64,000 nt of DNA from Sinisalibacter aestuarii (GTDB taxonomy: Bacteria; Pseudomonadota; Alphaproteobacteria; Rhodobacterales; Rhodobacteraceae), in contig NZ_BROH01000001.1 of assembly GCF_027923545.1 (NCBI RefSeq), positions 372,001 to 436,000 of the forward strand, given 5' to 3'. Shown here piece by piece: positions 9,292 through 17,717 of the stretch. The first letter of the stretch is position 1, and each line of letters starts with the position of its first letter. The notes under the pieces were generated by a model. That model was not told where the DNA came from. It worked only from the letters and a program-made list of their open reading frames with translations, and did not search any database. The position numbers were made by a program, and so were the translations under genes.

Positions 9292-9962
9292 CAGCGGGTT
9301 CCTTCCCTGTCGCAGACATATCGCAGGATCATCTCGACGGCGTGGTCGCGCAGGGCGGTTTGCCCGGCGCGTGAATAGAGCGCCTTGCCGAAGAGCGCGG
9401 AGAATGTCGGTTTGTTGGAGACGTTGAAAAAGCTGAGCGCTGAGATTTGCCAGTGCAATTCGGTCGGGTCGAGACCCGGACGAAATGTGCCGGCGGCCTC
9501 GCCCCTGCGGATGATTTCGGTGAGTTTGTCGATGGCGGCGACGTTCAGCCCGCGGATCACTTTGGACTGCGACAGATAATCCGCGTGGTGGACGTTTTCG
9601 ATCATGACCATGCGGATAAAATCGGGATTCTTCCGGTGATGATCGAAGGTGAAGGCGACGAGCCGGGCCAGCGCTTCGTCGGGCGGAAGACCGGCGAGAT
9701 CGAGCTTGCCTTCTCCCTCACGCACCTTGGCATAGGCGGATTCGAGAGCGCGGGCATAGAGCGTCTCCTTATCGCCGAAATAGTAGTAGATCATCCGCTT
9801 CGACGTTTTCGTCTTTGCGGCGATCTCGTCGATTCGCGCGCCGGAAAGGCCATGTTCGGCGAATTCCGTGGTCGCGACGCGCAGAATGTCTTGCTGCACG
9901 GCCTCTGGATTCTGCTTCCATCCTGACTTTGTTTTTCCACTATCTTTCAGTGGTTTATTCAC
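9291..9962 (-). CDS. TetR-family transcriptional regulator
   Basis: A 223-residue repressor. Its N-terminal HTH reads HGLSGARIDEIAAKTKTSKR followed by MIYYYFGDKETLY, the diagnostic TetR recognition-helix end. The C-terminal ligand domain resembles that of TetR regulators of aromatic catabolism. It is divergent from the shikimate dehydrogenase/TRAP operon and heads its own operon with the esterase and the DUF3237 gene, overlapping the esterase start by one base. It most likely represses both directions from the 160-bp intergenic region and is released by quinate, shikimate or a pathway intermediate. Confidence 0.9.
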   Translation of the reverse strand: MNKPLKDSGKTKSGWKQNPEAVQQDILRVATTEFAEHGLSGARIDEIAAKTKTSKRMIYYYFGDKETLYARALESAYAKVREGEGKLDLAGLPPDEALARLVAFTFDHHRKNPDFIRMVMIENVHHADYLSQSKVIRGLNVAAIDKLTEIIRRGEAAGTFRPGLDPTELHWQISALSFFNVSNKPTFSALFGKALYSRAGQTALRDHAVEMILRYVCDREGTR

Positions 9963-10033
9963 GTCTTTCCTCCCAGCAACGGCCTATCCCTAACATGAAA
10001 ATTTTTAACTTCCTAGTTCAATTAAAATGAACC

Positions 10034-10055
10034 GTACCGTACAAAATGATTGACA
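10034..10055. promoter_or_regulatory. Candidate TetR operator next to a TTGACA -35 element
   Basis: GTAC-C-GTAC at 10034-10042 is an exact inverted repeat around one central base and lies 7 bp upstream of a consensus -35 TTGACA at 10050-10055. No good -10 hexamer is visible at the expected distance. The position midway between divergent tetR and the dehydrogenase gene makes it the best candidate operator. Confidence 0.4.
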
Positions 10056-10124
10056 CAATTAACCACCAAGAACAAAAAGGTGAGGCGTTCGGCAGGGAAC
10101 CGGCGCATGGGAGGACAGATCGAC

Positions 10125-11030
10125 ATGGCGTTCAGCCTTGCCAGCAACAGCCGGGTATCCGCCGTGCCCGACAGCGGCGCGCCGATGCGTGTCGGGCTGA
10201 TCGGCAAGGGTATCCAGTTGTCGCGCACGCCGTCGATGCATGTGGCCGAGGGGCGGGCGCAGGGCCTCGCGCTGCAATACGATCTGATCGACCCCGATGC
10301 GTTGCCCGGCCCGGAGCCGGCGCTGGCGGAGATGCTCGATGCAGCCGAGGCGGCCGGGTTTGCCGGCGTCAACGTGACCTTCCCCTACAAGCGCGCGGTG
10401 ATCGACCATCTCGATGTGCTTTCGGATGCCGCGCAGAAGGTGGGGGCGGTCAACACCGTGGTGTTTCGCGATGGCGGGCGCTCGGGCCACAACACCGACT
10501 TCTGGGGCTTCGCCGAGAGCGTGCGCCAGGGCCTGTCGGGCGCGCCGATGGAAACGGTCTTGCTGCTCGGCGCCGGCGGCGCGGGCGGTGCCGTGGCCCA
10601 TGCTCTGAAGTCGCTCAACGTCGCCCGGCTGATGATCTTCGACACCGACCGTGCCGCCGCCGAAACCCTCGCGGCGGATGTGGGCGCGGAGGCGGTGAGC
10701 GATCTGGCGAGGGCCGCGGCCCGGGCCGATGGTATCGTCAATGCCACGCCGATGGGGATGGCAAAACTGCCGGGAACGGCGATCCCGGTCGAGCTGATCG
10801 ACCCAGGCCATTGGGTGGCCGATATCGTCTACTTTCCGCTCGAAACCGAACTGCTCCGCGCCGCACGGGCCAAAGGCTGCCGCACGCTCGACGGCTCCGG
10901 CATGGCCGTGTTTCAAGCCGTGCGGGCCTTCTCGCTTTTCACCGGGCTTACGCCCGACGCAAACCGGATGCGGGCCACGTTCGAGGCCTTTTCAGCACCG
11001 GAAACGACTAAGACGCAACAGGGAGGATAA
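10125..11030 (+). CDS. Shikimate/quinate dehydrogenase, catabolic NAD-type
   Basis: About 301 residues. The substrate domain has SRTPSMH (variant of the shikimate-binding SxSP segment), the catalytic lysine in NVTFPYK and the catalytic aspartate in HNTDFWG. The cofactor domain has the glycine loop LLGAGGAGGA. After it, MIFDTDR carries an aspartate where NADP-dependent AroE has the NRT clamp, which points to NAD and a catabolic direction. The start ATG 10125 follows GGGAGGA. Earlier in-frame ATGs at 10050 and 10107 precede that site. It begins an operon with DctPQM and a dehydroshikimate dehydratase, so it likely oxidises imported shikimate or quinate. Confidence 0.85.
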   Translation: MAFSLASNSRVSAVPDSGAPMRVGLIGKGIQLSRTPSMHVAEGRAQGLALQYDLIDPDALPGPEPALAEMLDAAEAAGFAGVNVTFPYKRAVIDHLDVLSDAAQKVGAVNTVVFRDGGRSGHNTDFWGFAESVRQGLSGAPMETVLLLGAGGAGGAVAHALKSLNVARLMIFDTDRAAAETLAADVGAEAVSDLARAAARADGIVNATPMGMAKLPGTAIPVELIDPGHWVADIVYFPLETELLRAARAKGCRTLDGSGMAVFQAVRAFSLFTGLTPDANRMRATFEAFSAPETTKTQQGG

Positions 11031-11032
11031 CT

Positions 11033-12010
11033 ATGCGTTTCAATGTCACCGCGGCCACCGCCGCCCTTGCCCTCATGTCCGGCGCGGCCTTCGCGCAGGA
11101 CAAGGTCGAGCTGATCTATTCCGATACCGTCTCGGAAAACGACATCCGCTCGACCATCCTGCAGGACGAGTTTGCCGCCTGCCTTGGCGACGGGTTCGAT
11201 TTTCAGGCGCACCACGGCGCGACGCTGTTCCAACAGGGCACTGAGCTGACCGCCATGCAGCGCGGCAACCTCGATATGGGCAACCTCGCGATCTTCGATT
11301 TCTACAACCAGGTGCCGTCTACCTCGGTGCTTGGCGTGCCCTTCCTGTTCCGTGACTACGACCACATGCGCGCCGTCTACGATGGCGACGTGTTGGCCGA
11401 TCTCGAAGCCGAGATCGAGGAAAAGGCCGGGGTGAAGATCCTTGCCTACCCGTATATCGGCGCGCGCCATATCTCTTATGTCGGTGATCGCGAATACATG
11501 ACCCCGGCCGACCTCGACGGGGTGAAGATGCGTTTCCCCGGTGGCGAGGGCTGGCAGTTCGTCGGCACGGCAATGGGCGCCACCCCGGTGCCGATCCCGT
11601 TCACCGAGGTTTACACGGCGCTGCAGACCGGCGCCGTCGACGGGCAGGATAACGGCTTTCCGGCAACGCATTCGATGAAGTTCGACGAGGTCATCAATTA
11701 CATGGGCCTCACCAGCCACCTGATCGCGGCCAACGAGTTCACCATCTCGCTGTCGAAGTGGAATTCGATGTCGCCCGAGCAGCAGGAGACCGTTCAGGGT
11801 TGCGCCGACAATTTCCAGGCCGCGCTCGACCAGGTGACGCTGGATCAGGAAAACGAGCTGAAAGATCAGTTCATCGCCAATGGCATCAATGTCTACATGC
11901 CCGACAACCAGGCGTTTCAGGATCACGTCCTGCAGGTCTACCGTGACTCCAAATATTCCGCCGACTGGCCCGAGGGGCTTGTCGAGGCCATCGTGGCTGT
12001 GGGTCAGTAA
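11033..12010 (+). CDS. dctP: TRAP transporter solute receptor, DctP family
   Basis: A 325-residue periplasmic receptor. It has a signal peptide of about 21 residues ending AFA. Family features follow: LFQQGTELTAMQRGNLDMG, the PFTEVYTALQTGAVDGQDN segment whose residues contact the ligand carboxylate, and KFDEVINYMGLT. The start is two bases after the dehydrogenase stop, with its ribosome binding site inside the end of that gene. Two further TRAP subunits and a dehydroshikimate dehydratase follow in the same operon, so shikimate, quinate or dehydroshikimate is the likely ligand. A strong hairpin follows the stop and may raise its expression over the membrane subunits. Confidence 0.92.
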   Translation: MRFNVTAATAALALMSGAAFAQDKVELIYSDTVSENDIRSTILQDEFAACLGDGFDFQAHHGATLFQQGTELTAMQRGNLDMGNLAIFDFYNQVPSTSVLGVPFLFRDYDHMRAVYDGDVLADLEAEIEEKAGVKILAYPYIGARHISYVGDREYMTPADLDGVKMRFPGGEGWQFVGTAMGATPVPIPFTEVYTALQTGAVDGQDNGFPATHSMKFDEVINYMGLTSHLIAANEFTISLSKWNSMSPEQQETVQGCADNFQAALDQVTLDQENELKDQFIANGINVYMPDNQAFQDHVLQVYRDSKYSADWPEGLVEAIVAVGQ

Positions 12011-12030
12011 ACTGACCGGCTAATCCAATC

Positions 12031-12055
12031 GGGCAGGCGGCATGGTCGCCTGCCC
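12031..12055 (+). promoter_or_regulatory. Intercistronic hairpin between dctP and dctQ
   Basis: GGGCAGGCG and CGCCTGCCC form a perfect 9-bp stem with a 7-base loop, 20 bases after the dctP stop. No T tract follows and the operon clearly continues. It is best read as an mRNA-stabilising or partial-termination element that favours the receptor transcript. An ATG in the loop (12042) is not a plausible start for dctQ. Confidence 0.55.
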
Positions 12056-12077
12056 CCGATCATCGGGGCGCGGGGCA

Positions 12078-12599
12078 ATGGACAGGCTGAAAACCATCTG
12101 GAGCTGGCTGGGCAGGCGCGCGCAGAACGTGCTGGCGCTGCTCCTGCTCACCATGTTCGTGGCGTTTCTCCTACAGATCGTCTTTCGCTATTTCCTCAAC
12201 CTGCCGGTGGGCTGGACGGTGGAATGGGTCGCCATTGCCTGGCTCTGGGGCATTCTCTTCGGCTACGCCTTTGTGGTGCGGGAGACCGAGGTGATCCATC
12301 TCGATGTGCTCTACGATGCGATGCCGCGCGGCGTGCGCCGGGGCTTCGACGTGATCACCGGAGTGTTCGTGGCCGCGGTCTTTGCCTGGACGCTGCCGGC
12401 CACCTGGGACTATGTCGACTTCATGAAGATCGAGCGCACCGCCTATCTGCGCTGGCCGTTCAACTTTGTCTTCTTCATCTACATCCCCTTTGCCATCGCC
12501 GTTATCGTGCGGGCGCTGATGACCGCCTGGGCGGGGCTGACCGGCACCGGGCCGCGCTTCCACATCCAGGACAGCGCCGGGAGCCACGACTATGATTGA
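12078..12599 (+). CDS. dctQ: TRAP transporter small permease, DctQ family
   Basis: About 173 residues with four hydrophobic segments (near 15-40, 50-70, 88-110 and 130-150). It carries the DctQ-type stretches FRYFLNLPVGWTVEWV and WLWGILFGYAFVVRE. It pairs with the large subunit to form the membrane part of the transporter. I chose ATG 12078; an in-frame ATG at 12042 lies in the loop of a hairpin. The stop overlaps the dctM start by eight bases. Confidence 0.88.
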   Translation: MDRLKTIWSWLGRRAQNVLALLLLTMFVAFLLQIVFRYFLNLPVGWTVEWVAIAWLWGILFGYAFVVRETEVIHLDVLYDAMPRGVRRGFDVITGVFVAAVFAWTLPATWDYVDFMKIERTAYLRWPFNFVFFIYIPFAIAVIVRALMTAWAGLTGTGPRFHIQDSAGSHDYD

Positions 12600-13902
12600 T
12601 TTCTTCGCGGCTCATGCCATCGGCACCGCCATCGCGGTGATCGTGGCGCTCTCGCTCATGGGCCACTCGGTGGGCATCTCGATGGTCGCGGGTTCGCTGA
12701 TCTATCTGCTGGCCAAGGGCTATGATCCTTCGCTGGCGCCCGAGACGCTGCTGCAGGGCCTGTTCAATGGCTACACGCTGCTGGCCATTCCGCTGTTCAT
12801 CCTCGCCGCCGACATCATGAATATCGGCTCGCTGGCCGACCGGCTTCTGCGCTTCAGCCAGGCGCTGGTGGGGCGGTTTCGCGGCGGGCTTGGGCACGTG
12901 AACGTGGTTTCGTCGCTGATCTTCTCCGGCATGTCCGGCTCGGCCGTCGCCGATGCGGTGGGTATGGGCAAGATCATCATCAACATGATGACGAAAGACG
13001 GGAAATATACCCCCGCCTATGCCGCTGCGATCACCGCCGCGACCGCGACCGTTGGGCCGATCATCCCGCCTTCGATCCCGATGGTGCTCTATGCCATCGT
13101 TTCCGACCAGTCGGTGGGCTATCTCTTTGCGGCCGGTCTCGCGCCCGGCCTGCTTATGGCGCTGGTCATGGCGCTGATGAATTACTGGATCGCGCGCCGC
13201 CGCAACTTCCCCACCGACGAGGCGGTGCCGTTGCGCGACCTGCCCGCGATCACCTACAAGGCCGCGCCCGCGCTGATGCTGCCTGTGATCCTGCTCGGCG
13301 GCATCTATGGCGGGGTTGTCACCCCGACGGAGGCCGCCGCCGTGGCTGCCTTCTATGCATTGTTCATCTCGGTCACCTTCTACCGCTCGGTGAATCTCAG
13401 GCAGTTCTACACCGCGCTTCTCGGCTCGGCGCGCTCGACCGCTGCTGTGGGCGTGCTTGTGGCGGGGGCGGTGACATTCAACTACGTAATCGCCCGCGAG
13501 GGGGTGCCTCATGCGATTGCCGACTGGCTTGGGCAATACGAATTCTCGCGCACGGGCTTTCTGATCGTGATCAACCTGTTGATCCTCTCGCTTGGCATGG
13601 TGCTGGAGGGCGGTGCAATCCTGCTTATCATCGTGCCGATCCTGATCCCCTCGGTTCAGGCGATGGGGATCGACCTGGTCCACTTCGGTGTGATTGCCGT
13701 TGTAAACGCGATGGTGGGCCTGATCACGCCACCCTATGGGCTCTTGCTGTTCATCGTCTCAAACATCACGCGCCAGCCGGTGGGCAAGATCATCCGCGAG
13801 GTCTGGCCCTTCATCATCGCGCTCATCATCGCCCTCGGGATCATCACCTTCGTGCCCGATTTCGTCCTCTTCCTCCCCCGCCTCCTCGGATATCAGGGGT
13901 AG
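12592..13902 (+). CDS. dctM: TRAP transporter large permease, DctM family
   Basis: A 436-residue integral membrane protein with about twelve hydrophobic segments. It is the transport subunit of the tripartite system. Family landmarks include FNGYTLLAIPLFILAADIM near the N terminus, MSGSAVADAVGMGKI, and paired PPSIPMVLY and TPPYGLLLF motifs in the two repeats. It overlaps dctQ by eight bases and ends four bases before the dehydratase gene, so it is part of one transcript with the ring-acid catabolic enzymes. Confidence 0.93.
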   Translation: MIDFFAAHAIGTAIAVIVALSLMGHSVGISMVAGSLIYLLAKGYDPSLAPETLLQGLFNGYTLLAIPLFILAADIMNIGSLADRLLRFSQALVGRFRGGLGHVNVVSSLIFSGMSGSAVADAVGMGKIIINMMTKDGKYTPAYAAAITAATATVGPIIPPSIPMVLYAIVSDQSVGYLFAAGLAPGLLMALVMALMNYWIARRRNFPTDEAVPLRDLPAITYKAAPALMLPVILLGGIYGGVVTPTEAAAVAAFYALFISVTFYRSVNLRQFYTALLGSARSTAAVGVLVAGAVTFNYVIAREGVPHAIADWLGQYEFSRTGFLIVINLLILSLGMVLEGGAILLIIVPILIPSVQAMGIDLVHFGVIAVVNAMVGLITPPYGLLLFIVSNITRQPVGKIIREVWPFIIALIIALGIITFVPDFVLFLPRLLGYQG

Positions 13903-13906
13903 CGGC

Positions 13907-15790
13907 ATGAAAACCTCGATCGCCACGGTTTCCGTTTCCGGGTCGCTTGTCGAAAAGCTCGAAGCGATCGCGGCGGCGGGCTATGATGGAATCGAGATCT
14001 TCGAGCAGGATTTCATTGCTTTCGATGGCAGTCCGCGCGACGTGGGCAACATGGTGCGCGATCACGGGCTGGAGATTACCCTGTTTCAGCCGTTTCGCGA
14101 TTTCGAGGGGTTGCCGGAGCCGTTGCGGGCCAAGGCGTTTGACCGCGCGGAGCGCAAGTTCGACTTGATGCAGGAACTGGGGACCGATCTGGTGCTGGTC
14201 TGCTCCTCGGTGCACCCGGCCAGCCTGGGCGGGGTTGACCGGGCGGCGGCGGACTTTCACGAGCTTGGCGCGCGGGCGGCGAAGCGGGGTTTGCGCATTG
14301 GCTATGAGGCGCTGGCATGGGGCCGGCATGTGAACGATCACCGCGATGCCTGGGAAATCGTGCGCCGGGCCGATCATGAAAGTGTCGGGCTGATCCTCGA
14401 CAGTTTTCACACGCTGGCCCGCAAGATCGACCCGGAGACGATCCGGCGCATTCCCGGTGACAAGATCTTCTTCGTCCAGCTTGCTGATGCCCCGGCGATC
14501 GAGATGGATCTGCTCTACTGGTCGCGCCACTTCCGCAATATGCCGGGCGAGGGCGATCTGGACGTGACCGGTTTCATGCGGGCGGTGATGGCCACCGGAT
14601 ATGGCGGGCCGATCAGTCTTGAGATTTTCAACGACCAGTTCCGCGGCGGCTCGACCAAGGGCGTGGCGCGCGATGGCTACCGTTCGTTGATTGCGCTGAT
14701 GGACGATGTGCGAAGGGCCGAACCGGCGCTTGAAGTCGATCTGCCGCCGATCCCGGCGCGGGTGGCGGCGGATGGCGTGAGCTTCGTCGAATTCGCCACA
14801 CGGGGTGACGAAGCGCGCGCGCTTGAGGCGCTGTTGCAGACACTGGGCTTCGAGCGGGCAGGCAATCATCGCAACAAGGCGGTGACGCTCTGGCAGCAGG
14901 GTGGCATTCGCATCGTGCTGAACGAAGAGATAACCGGCCATGCGGCGGCGGCGTGGAACGCGCGCGGCACGACGGTGTGCGATATTGGCCTCGCGGTAAG
15001 CGATGCTCAGGCCGTGGTGCAGCGCGCCGAAGCGCTGGGCACAGAGCCGTTCAGCCAGCCGATCGGGCCGGGTGAGCTCGATATCCCGGCGATCCGTGGC
15101 TTCTCCGGTTCGGTCCTCCATTTCATCGACGAGGCGAGCGGGCTCGACCGGGTCTGGGAGTTGGAGTTCGGAGCGGGGGCGAACCCGGCGGGCGCGGGGC
15201 CGACCCGGATCGACCATGTGGCTCAGACGATGAGCTATGAAGACATGTTGAGCTGGACGTTGTTCTACACCTCTCTGCTCGACATGAAGAAAACGCCGAT
15301 GGTGGATGTGTTCGACCCCGATGGACTGGTGCGCAGCCAGGTGGTGGAATCGCCCGATGGCGCGCTGCGGGTCACGCTGAACGGGGCCGACAGCCGGCGC
15401 ACCCTTGCCGGGCGTTTCCTGTCGGAGACGTTTGGCGCCTCGGTCCAGCACCTTGCGCTCGCCACCGACGATATCTTCGCCACGCTGGAGACCCTTGCAG
15501 CACGCGGTTTTGATCCGCTGCCGATGCCGCAGAACTACTATGACGATCTTGCCGCCCGGTTCGACTTTCCCGCCGGGCTGATCGGGCGGATGCAGGCCGC
15601 GAATGTGCTTTATGACCGTGACGAGCGCGGCGCCTTTTTCCAGTGCTATGCGCGGGCGGTGACGGGCGGGCTGTTCTTCGAGATCGTCCAGCGCGATTCT
15701 GGCTATACCGGGTTTGGTGCACCCAATGCCCCGTTCCGCATCGCCGCGCAAAAGCGGCAGGGCCGCGCAAAAGGGGTGCCCGCGCGCTAG
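13907..15790 (+). CDS. quiC: 3-Dehydroshikimate dehydratase fused to HPPD-like domain (QuiC1 type)
   Basis: About 627 residues in two domains. Residues 1-280 are a TIM barrel of the AP-endonuclease-2 type with metal ligands visible in YEALAWG, LDSFHT, FVQLAD and SLEIFND. The second half is a VOC/4-hydroxyphenylpyruvate-dioxygenase-like domain retaining DHVAQT, QHLALATDD and FFEIVQRD, which supply the His-His-Glu iron triad. Pseudomonas QuiC1 has this architecture. The barrel converts 3-dehydroshikimate to protocatechuate; the role of the second domain is unclear. The start ATG 13907 lies four bases after the dctM stop. It completes the path from imported shikimate or quinate to protocatechuate, except for dehydroquinase, which is not here. 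Confidence 0.9.
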   Translation: MKTSIATVSVSGSLVEKLEAIAAAGYDGIEIFEQDFIAFDGSPRDVGNMVRDHGLEITLFQPFRDFEGLPEPLRAKAFDRAERKFDLMQELGTDLVLVCSSVHPASLGGVDRAAADFHELGARAAKRGLRIGYEALAWGRHVNDHRDAWEIVRRADHESVGLILDSFHTLARKIDPETIRRIPGDKIFFVQLADAPAIEMDLLYWSRHFRNMPGEGDLDVTGFMRAVMATGYGGPISLEIFNDQFRGGSTKGVARDGYRSLIALMDDVRRAEPALEVDLPPIPARVAADGVSFVEFATRGDEARALEALLQTLGFERAGNHRNKAVTLWQQGGIRIVLNEEITGHAAAAWNARGTTVCDIGLAVSDAQAVVQRAEALGTEPFSQPIGPGELDIPAIRGFSGSVLHFIDEASGLDRVWELEFGAGANPAGAGPTRIDHVAQTMSYEDMLSWTLFYTSLLDMKKTPMVDVFDPDGLVRSQVVESPDGALRVTLNGADSRRTLAGRFLSETFGASVQHLALATDDIFATLETLAARGFDPLPMPQNYYDDLAARFDFPAGLIGRMQAANVLYDRDERGAFFQCYARAVTGGLFFEIVQRDSGYTGFGAPNAPFRIAAQKRQGRAKGVPAR

Positions 15791-15798
15791 GCTTGCAG

Positions 15799-15830
15799 GC
15801 TTTCGCGGGCGAAGCGTCATAAAACTTTTT
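15799..15830 (+). terminator. Possible terminator of the shikimate operon
   Basis: GCTTTCGC and GCGAAGC pair with one bulged T around a two-base loop, and TTTTT follows ten bases later. The stem is imperfect and the T run is displaced, so support is modest. It overlaps the PHO-box-like repeats in front of phnC. Confidence 0.3.
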
Positions 15831-15853
15831 GGCAAACGTCATGAAAGGGTGAC
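15814..15853 (+). promoter_or_regulatory. PHO-box-like array upstream of phnC
   Basis: Seven-base units recur every 11 bp: GCGTCAT (15814), CTTTTTG (15825), ACGTCAT (15836), GGGTGAC (15847). The PhoB consensus is CTGTCAT-type heptamers with 4-bp spacers. Two units match at five positions or more, the others are weak. It lies 44-83 bp before the phnC start, which fits activation by PhoB on phosphate starvation. Confidence 0.55.
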
Positions 15854-15896
15854 GGTTTGAGCGTCATGTCCGCCGGGAAAAACCTGAGGGGACACA

Positions 15897-16715
15897 ATGC
15901 TCGTTGTCGAAGAGCTGACCAAGAGGTTCGGCGCAAACACGGCTGTGGATGCCGTGAGCTTCACCGTGGACCAGCCGATGATGATCGGGATCATCGGGCG
16001 CTCCGGCGCGGGCAAATCCACCTTTTTGCGGATGATGAACCGGCTGACCGAGGCCAGCTCGGGCATGCTCGCCTTCGAGGGCCGCGACGTGCTCGGGCTT
16101 TCGGGCAGGGCGCGGCGCGCCTGGCAATCGGACTGCGCGATGATCTTTCAGCAGTTCAACCTTGTGCCGCGGATGGATGTCGTCTCGAATGTGCTGCACG
16201 GCACGCTTGGGCGGCGCTCGACGCTGGCGACGCTGTTCAACCTGTTTCCGCGTGAGGACATTCACCGGGCCATCGACATTCTCGACCGGCTCGGCATCGC
16301 CGAACATGGGCCTAAGCGCGCCGAGGCGCTTTCGGGCGGGCAGCAGCAGCGGGTGGCGATTGCCCGGGCGCTGATGCAGGACCCGAAAATTATTCTTGCC
16401 GACGAACCCATCGCCTCGCTCGATCCGATGAACGCCCAGACCGTGATGGAGGCGCTGCGCCGTATTCACGAGGAAGACGGGCGCATGGTTATCGCCAACC
16501 TGCACACGCTCGACACCGCGCGGCGCTATTGCGACCGGGTGATCGGGATGCGCGACGGGCGGATCGTGTTCGACGGCACGCCGGAGCAGCTTACCACCGG
16601 CGTGGCGCGCGATATCTATGGCGCGGGCGCCGACTTTTCCGAAGAAGCCACGTCGACTGAAATTCGCGACCACGCCGCGCGGACTCACACCGCGAGCATG
16701 GCCGCGCCCGCCTGA
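15897..16715 (+). CDS. phnC: Phosphonate ABC transporter ATP-binding protein PhnC
   Basis: A 272-residue ATPase. Walker A is GRSGAGKST, the Q loop is MIFQQFNLV, the signature is LSGGQQQR and Walker B is [13 protein letters not shown]. PhnC-type sequence includes the [13 protein letters not shown] insertion. It energises import of phosphonates through PhnE. It starts a plus-strand operon phnC-phnD-phnE1-phnE2-SDR behind a PHO-box-like array. The C-terminal 25 residues are an extra polar tail. Confidence 0.94.
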   Translation: MLVVEELTKRFGANTAVDAVSFTVDQPMMIGIIGRSGAGKSTFLRMMNRLTEASSGMLAFEGRDVLGLSGRARRAWQSDCAMIFQQFNLVPRMDVVSNVLHGTLGRRSTLATLFNLFPREDIHRAIDILDRLGIAEHGPKRAEALSGGQQQRVAIARALMQDPKIILADEPIASLDPMNAQTVMEALRRIHEEDGRMVIANLHTLDTARRYCDRVIGMRDGRIVFDGTPEQLTTGVARDIYGAGADFSEEATSTEIRDHAARTHTASMAAPA

Positions 16716-16747
16716 ACGACCCTTTCATCACAACCTAACGGAGATAC

Positions 16748-17656
16748 ATGATGAAGACGCTCATTGCTGCCGCCCTTGCGACGACGGCCCTTGTCACCCC
16801 GCTCGCGGCCCAGGACATTGCCGGGTTCAACATCGGCATCCTCGGCGGCGAGAACGCCCAGGACCGTCTGGCCAACCACGAATGCCTGAAGACCTATACC
16901 GAAGAAGCGCTGGGCGTGCCGGTGAAGCTTTTCGCCCCCGCCGATTATAACGGCGTGATTCAGGGCCTGCTGGGGGGCACGATCGACATGGCCTGGCTCG
17001 GCGCTTCGGGCTACGCCGCGACCTATCTGGCCGATCCGGAAGCGGTTGAGCCGGTGCTGGTGAAGATCAACATGGACGGTTCGCGCGGCTACTACTCCAT
17101 CGGGTTCGCCCGGATCGACTCGGGCATTGCCTCACTCGACGACATGGAAGGCAAAGCCTTCGGTTTCGGCGATCCGAACTCGACCTCGGGCTACCTGATC
17201 CCGGCGATCGAAATCCCGCAATACAAAGACGGTGTGACCATGGCGCCGGGCGAATATTTCGGCGATGTGGTGTTCACCGGCGGCCACGAGCAAACCATCG
17301 TCGCCGTGAACAATGGCGATATCGACGCGGGCGTGACCTGGGCCGATGGCCAGGGCGCCTGGGAAGACGGCTACAATTCCGGCGCGCTGCGCAAGGCGGT
17401 GGATGCCGGTCTGATCGACATGAACGATCTCGTGGAAATCTGGCGCTCGAAAGAGATCCCGGAAGGCCCGGTGGTTCTGCGCAAGTCGCTGCCGGCGGAT
17501 GTGAAGGCCAAGATGATCGCACTGGTTGACGGCATGTACGACGCCGACCCCGAATGCACCTACAATATCTCGGCCGGCGAAAGCCTGGGCTTCGATCCGA
17601 TCGACCATGAGGCGTATCTTTCGATCATCGCGGCCCGTCAGTCGCAGTCGGAATAA
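16748..17656 (+). CDS. phnD: Phosphonate ABC transporter substrate-binding protein PhnD
   Basis: A 302-residue periplasmic receptor with a signal peptide (residues 1-21, ending LAA-QD). PhnD features include GLLGGTIDMAWLGASGYA, FGFGDPNSTSGYLIP and FTGGHEQTIVAVNNGDIDAG, where serine and threonine residues bind the phosphonate oxygens. Two adjacent ATG codons (16748, 16751) are possible; GGAG at 16740-16743 is better spaced for the second. A strong hairpin follows its stop, paralleling that after dctP. Confidence 0.95.
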   Translation: MMKTLIAAALATTALVTPLAAQDIAGFNIGILGGENAQDRLANHECLKTYTEEALGVPVKLFAPADYNGVIQGLLGGTIDMAWLGASGYAATYLADPEAVEPVLVKINMDGSRGYYSIGFARIDSGIASLDDMEGKAFGFGDPNSTSGYLIPAIEIPQYKDGVTMAPGEYFGDVVFTGGHEQTIVAVNNGDIDAGVTWADGQGAWEDGYNSGALRKAVDAGLIDMNDLVEIWRSKEIPEGPVVLRKSLPADVKAKMIALVDGMYDADPECTYNISAGESLGFDPIDHEAYLSIIAARQSQSE

Positions 17657-17670
17657 GCGTTCCATATCGG

Positions 17671-17696
17671 GGCCCCGCTGCTTTGCCGGCGGGGCC
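17671..17696 (+). promoter_or_regulatory. Intercistronic hairpin between phnD and phnE1
   Basis: GGCCCCGC and GCGGGGCC form a perfect 8-bp stem with a 10-base loop, starting 14 bases after the phnD stop. The loop contains CTTTG and no T run follows. Its position directly after the binding-protein gene suggests transcript stabilisation or attenuation that limits permease expression. Confidence 0.55.
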
Positions 17697-17717
17697 TTCG
17701 TCTGCTCGGAGGCCCAT

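Noticed and set aside
12042-12077. Earlier dctQ start at ATG 12042
   Set aside because: It lies in the loop of a 9-bp hairpin and adds residues absent from DctQ proteins.
13844-15835. Long minus-strand open frame
   Set aside because: Antisense to the fused dehydroshikimate dehydratase gene, with shadow-type composition and no domain.
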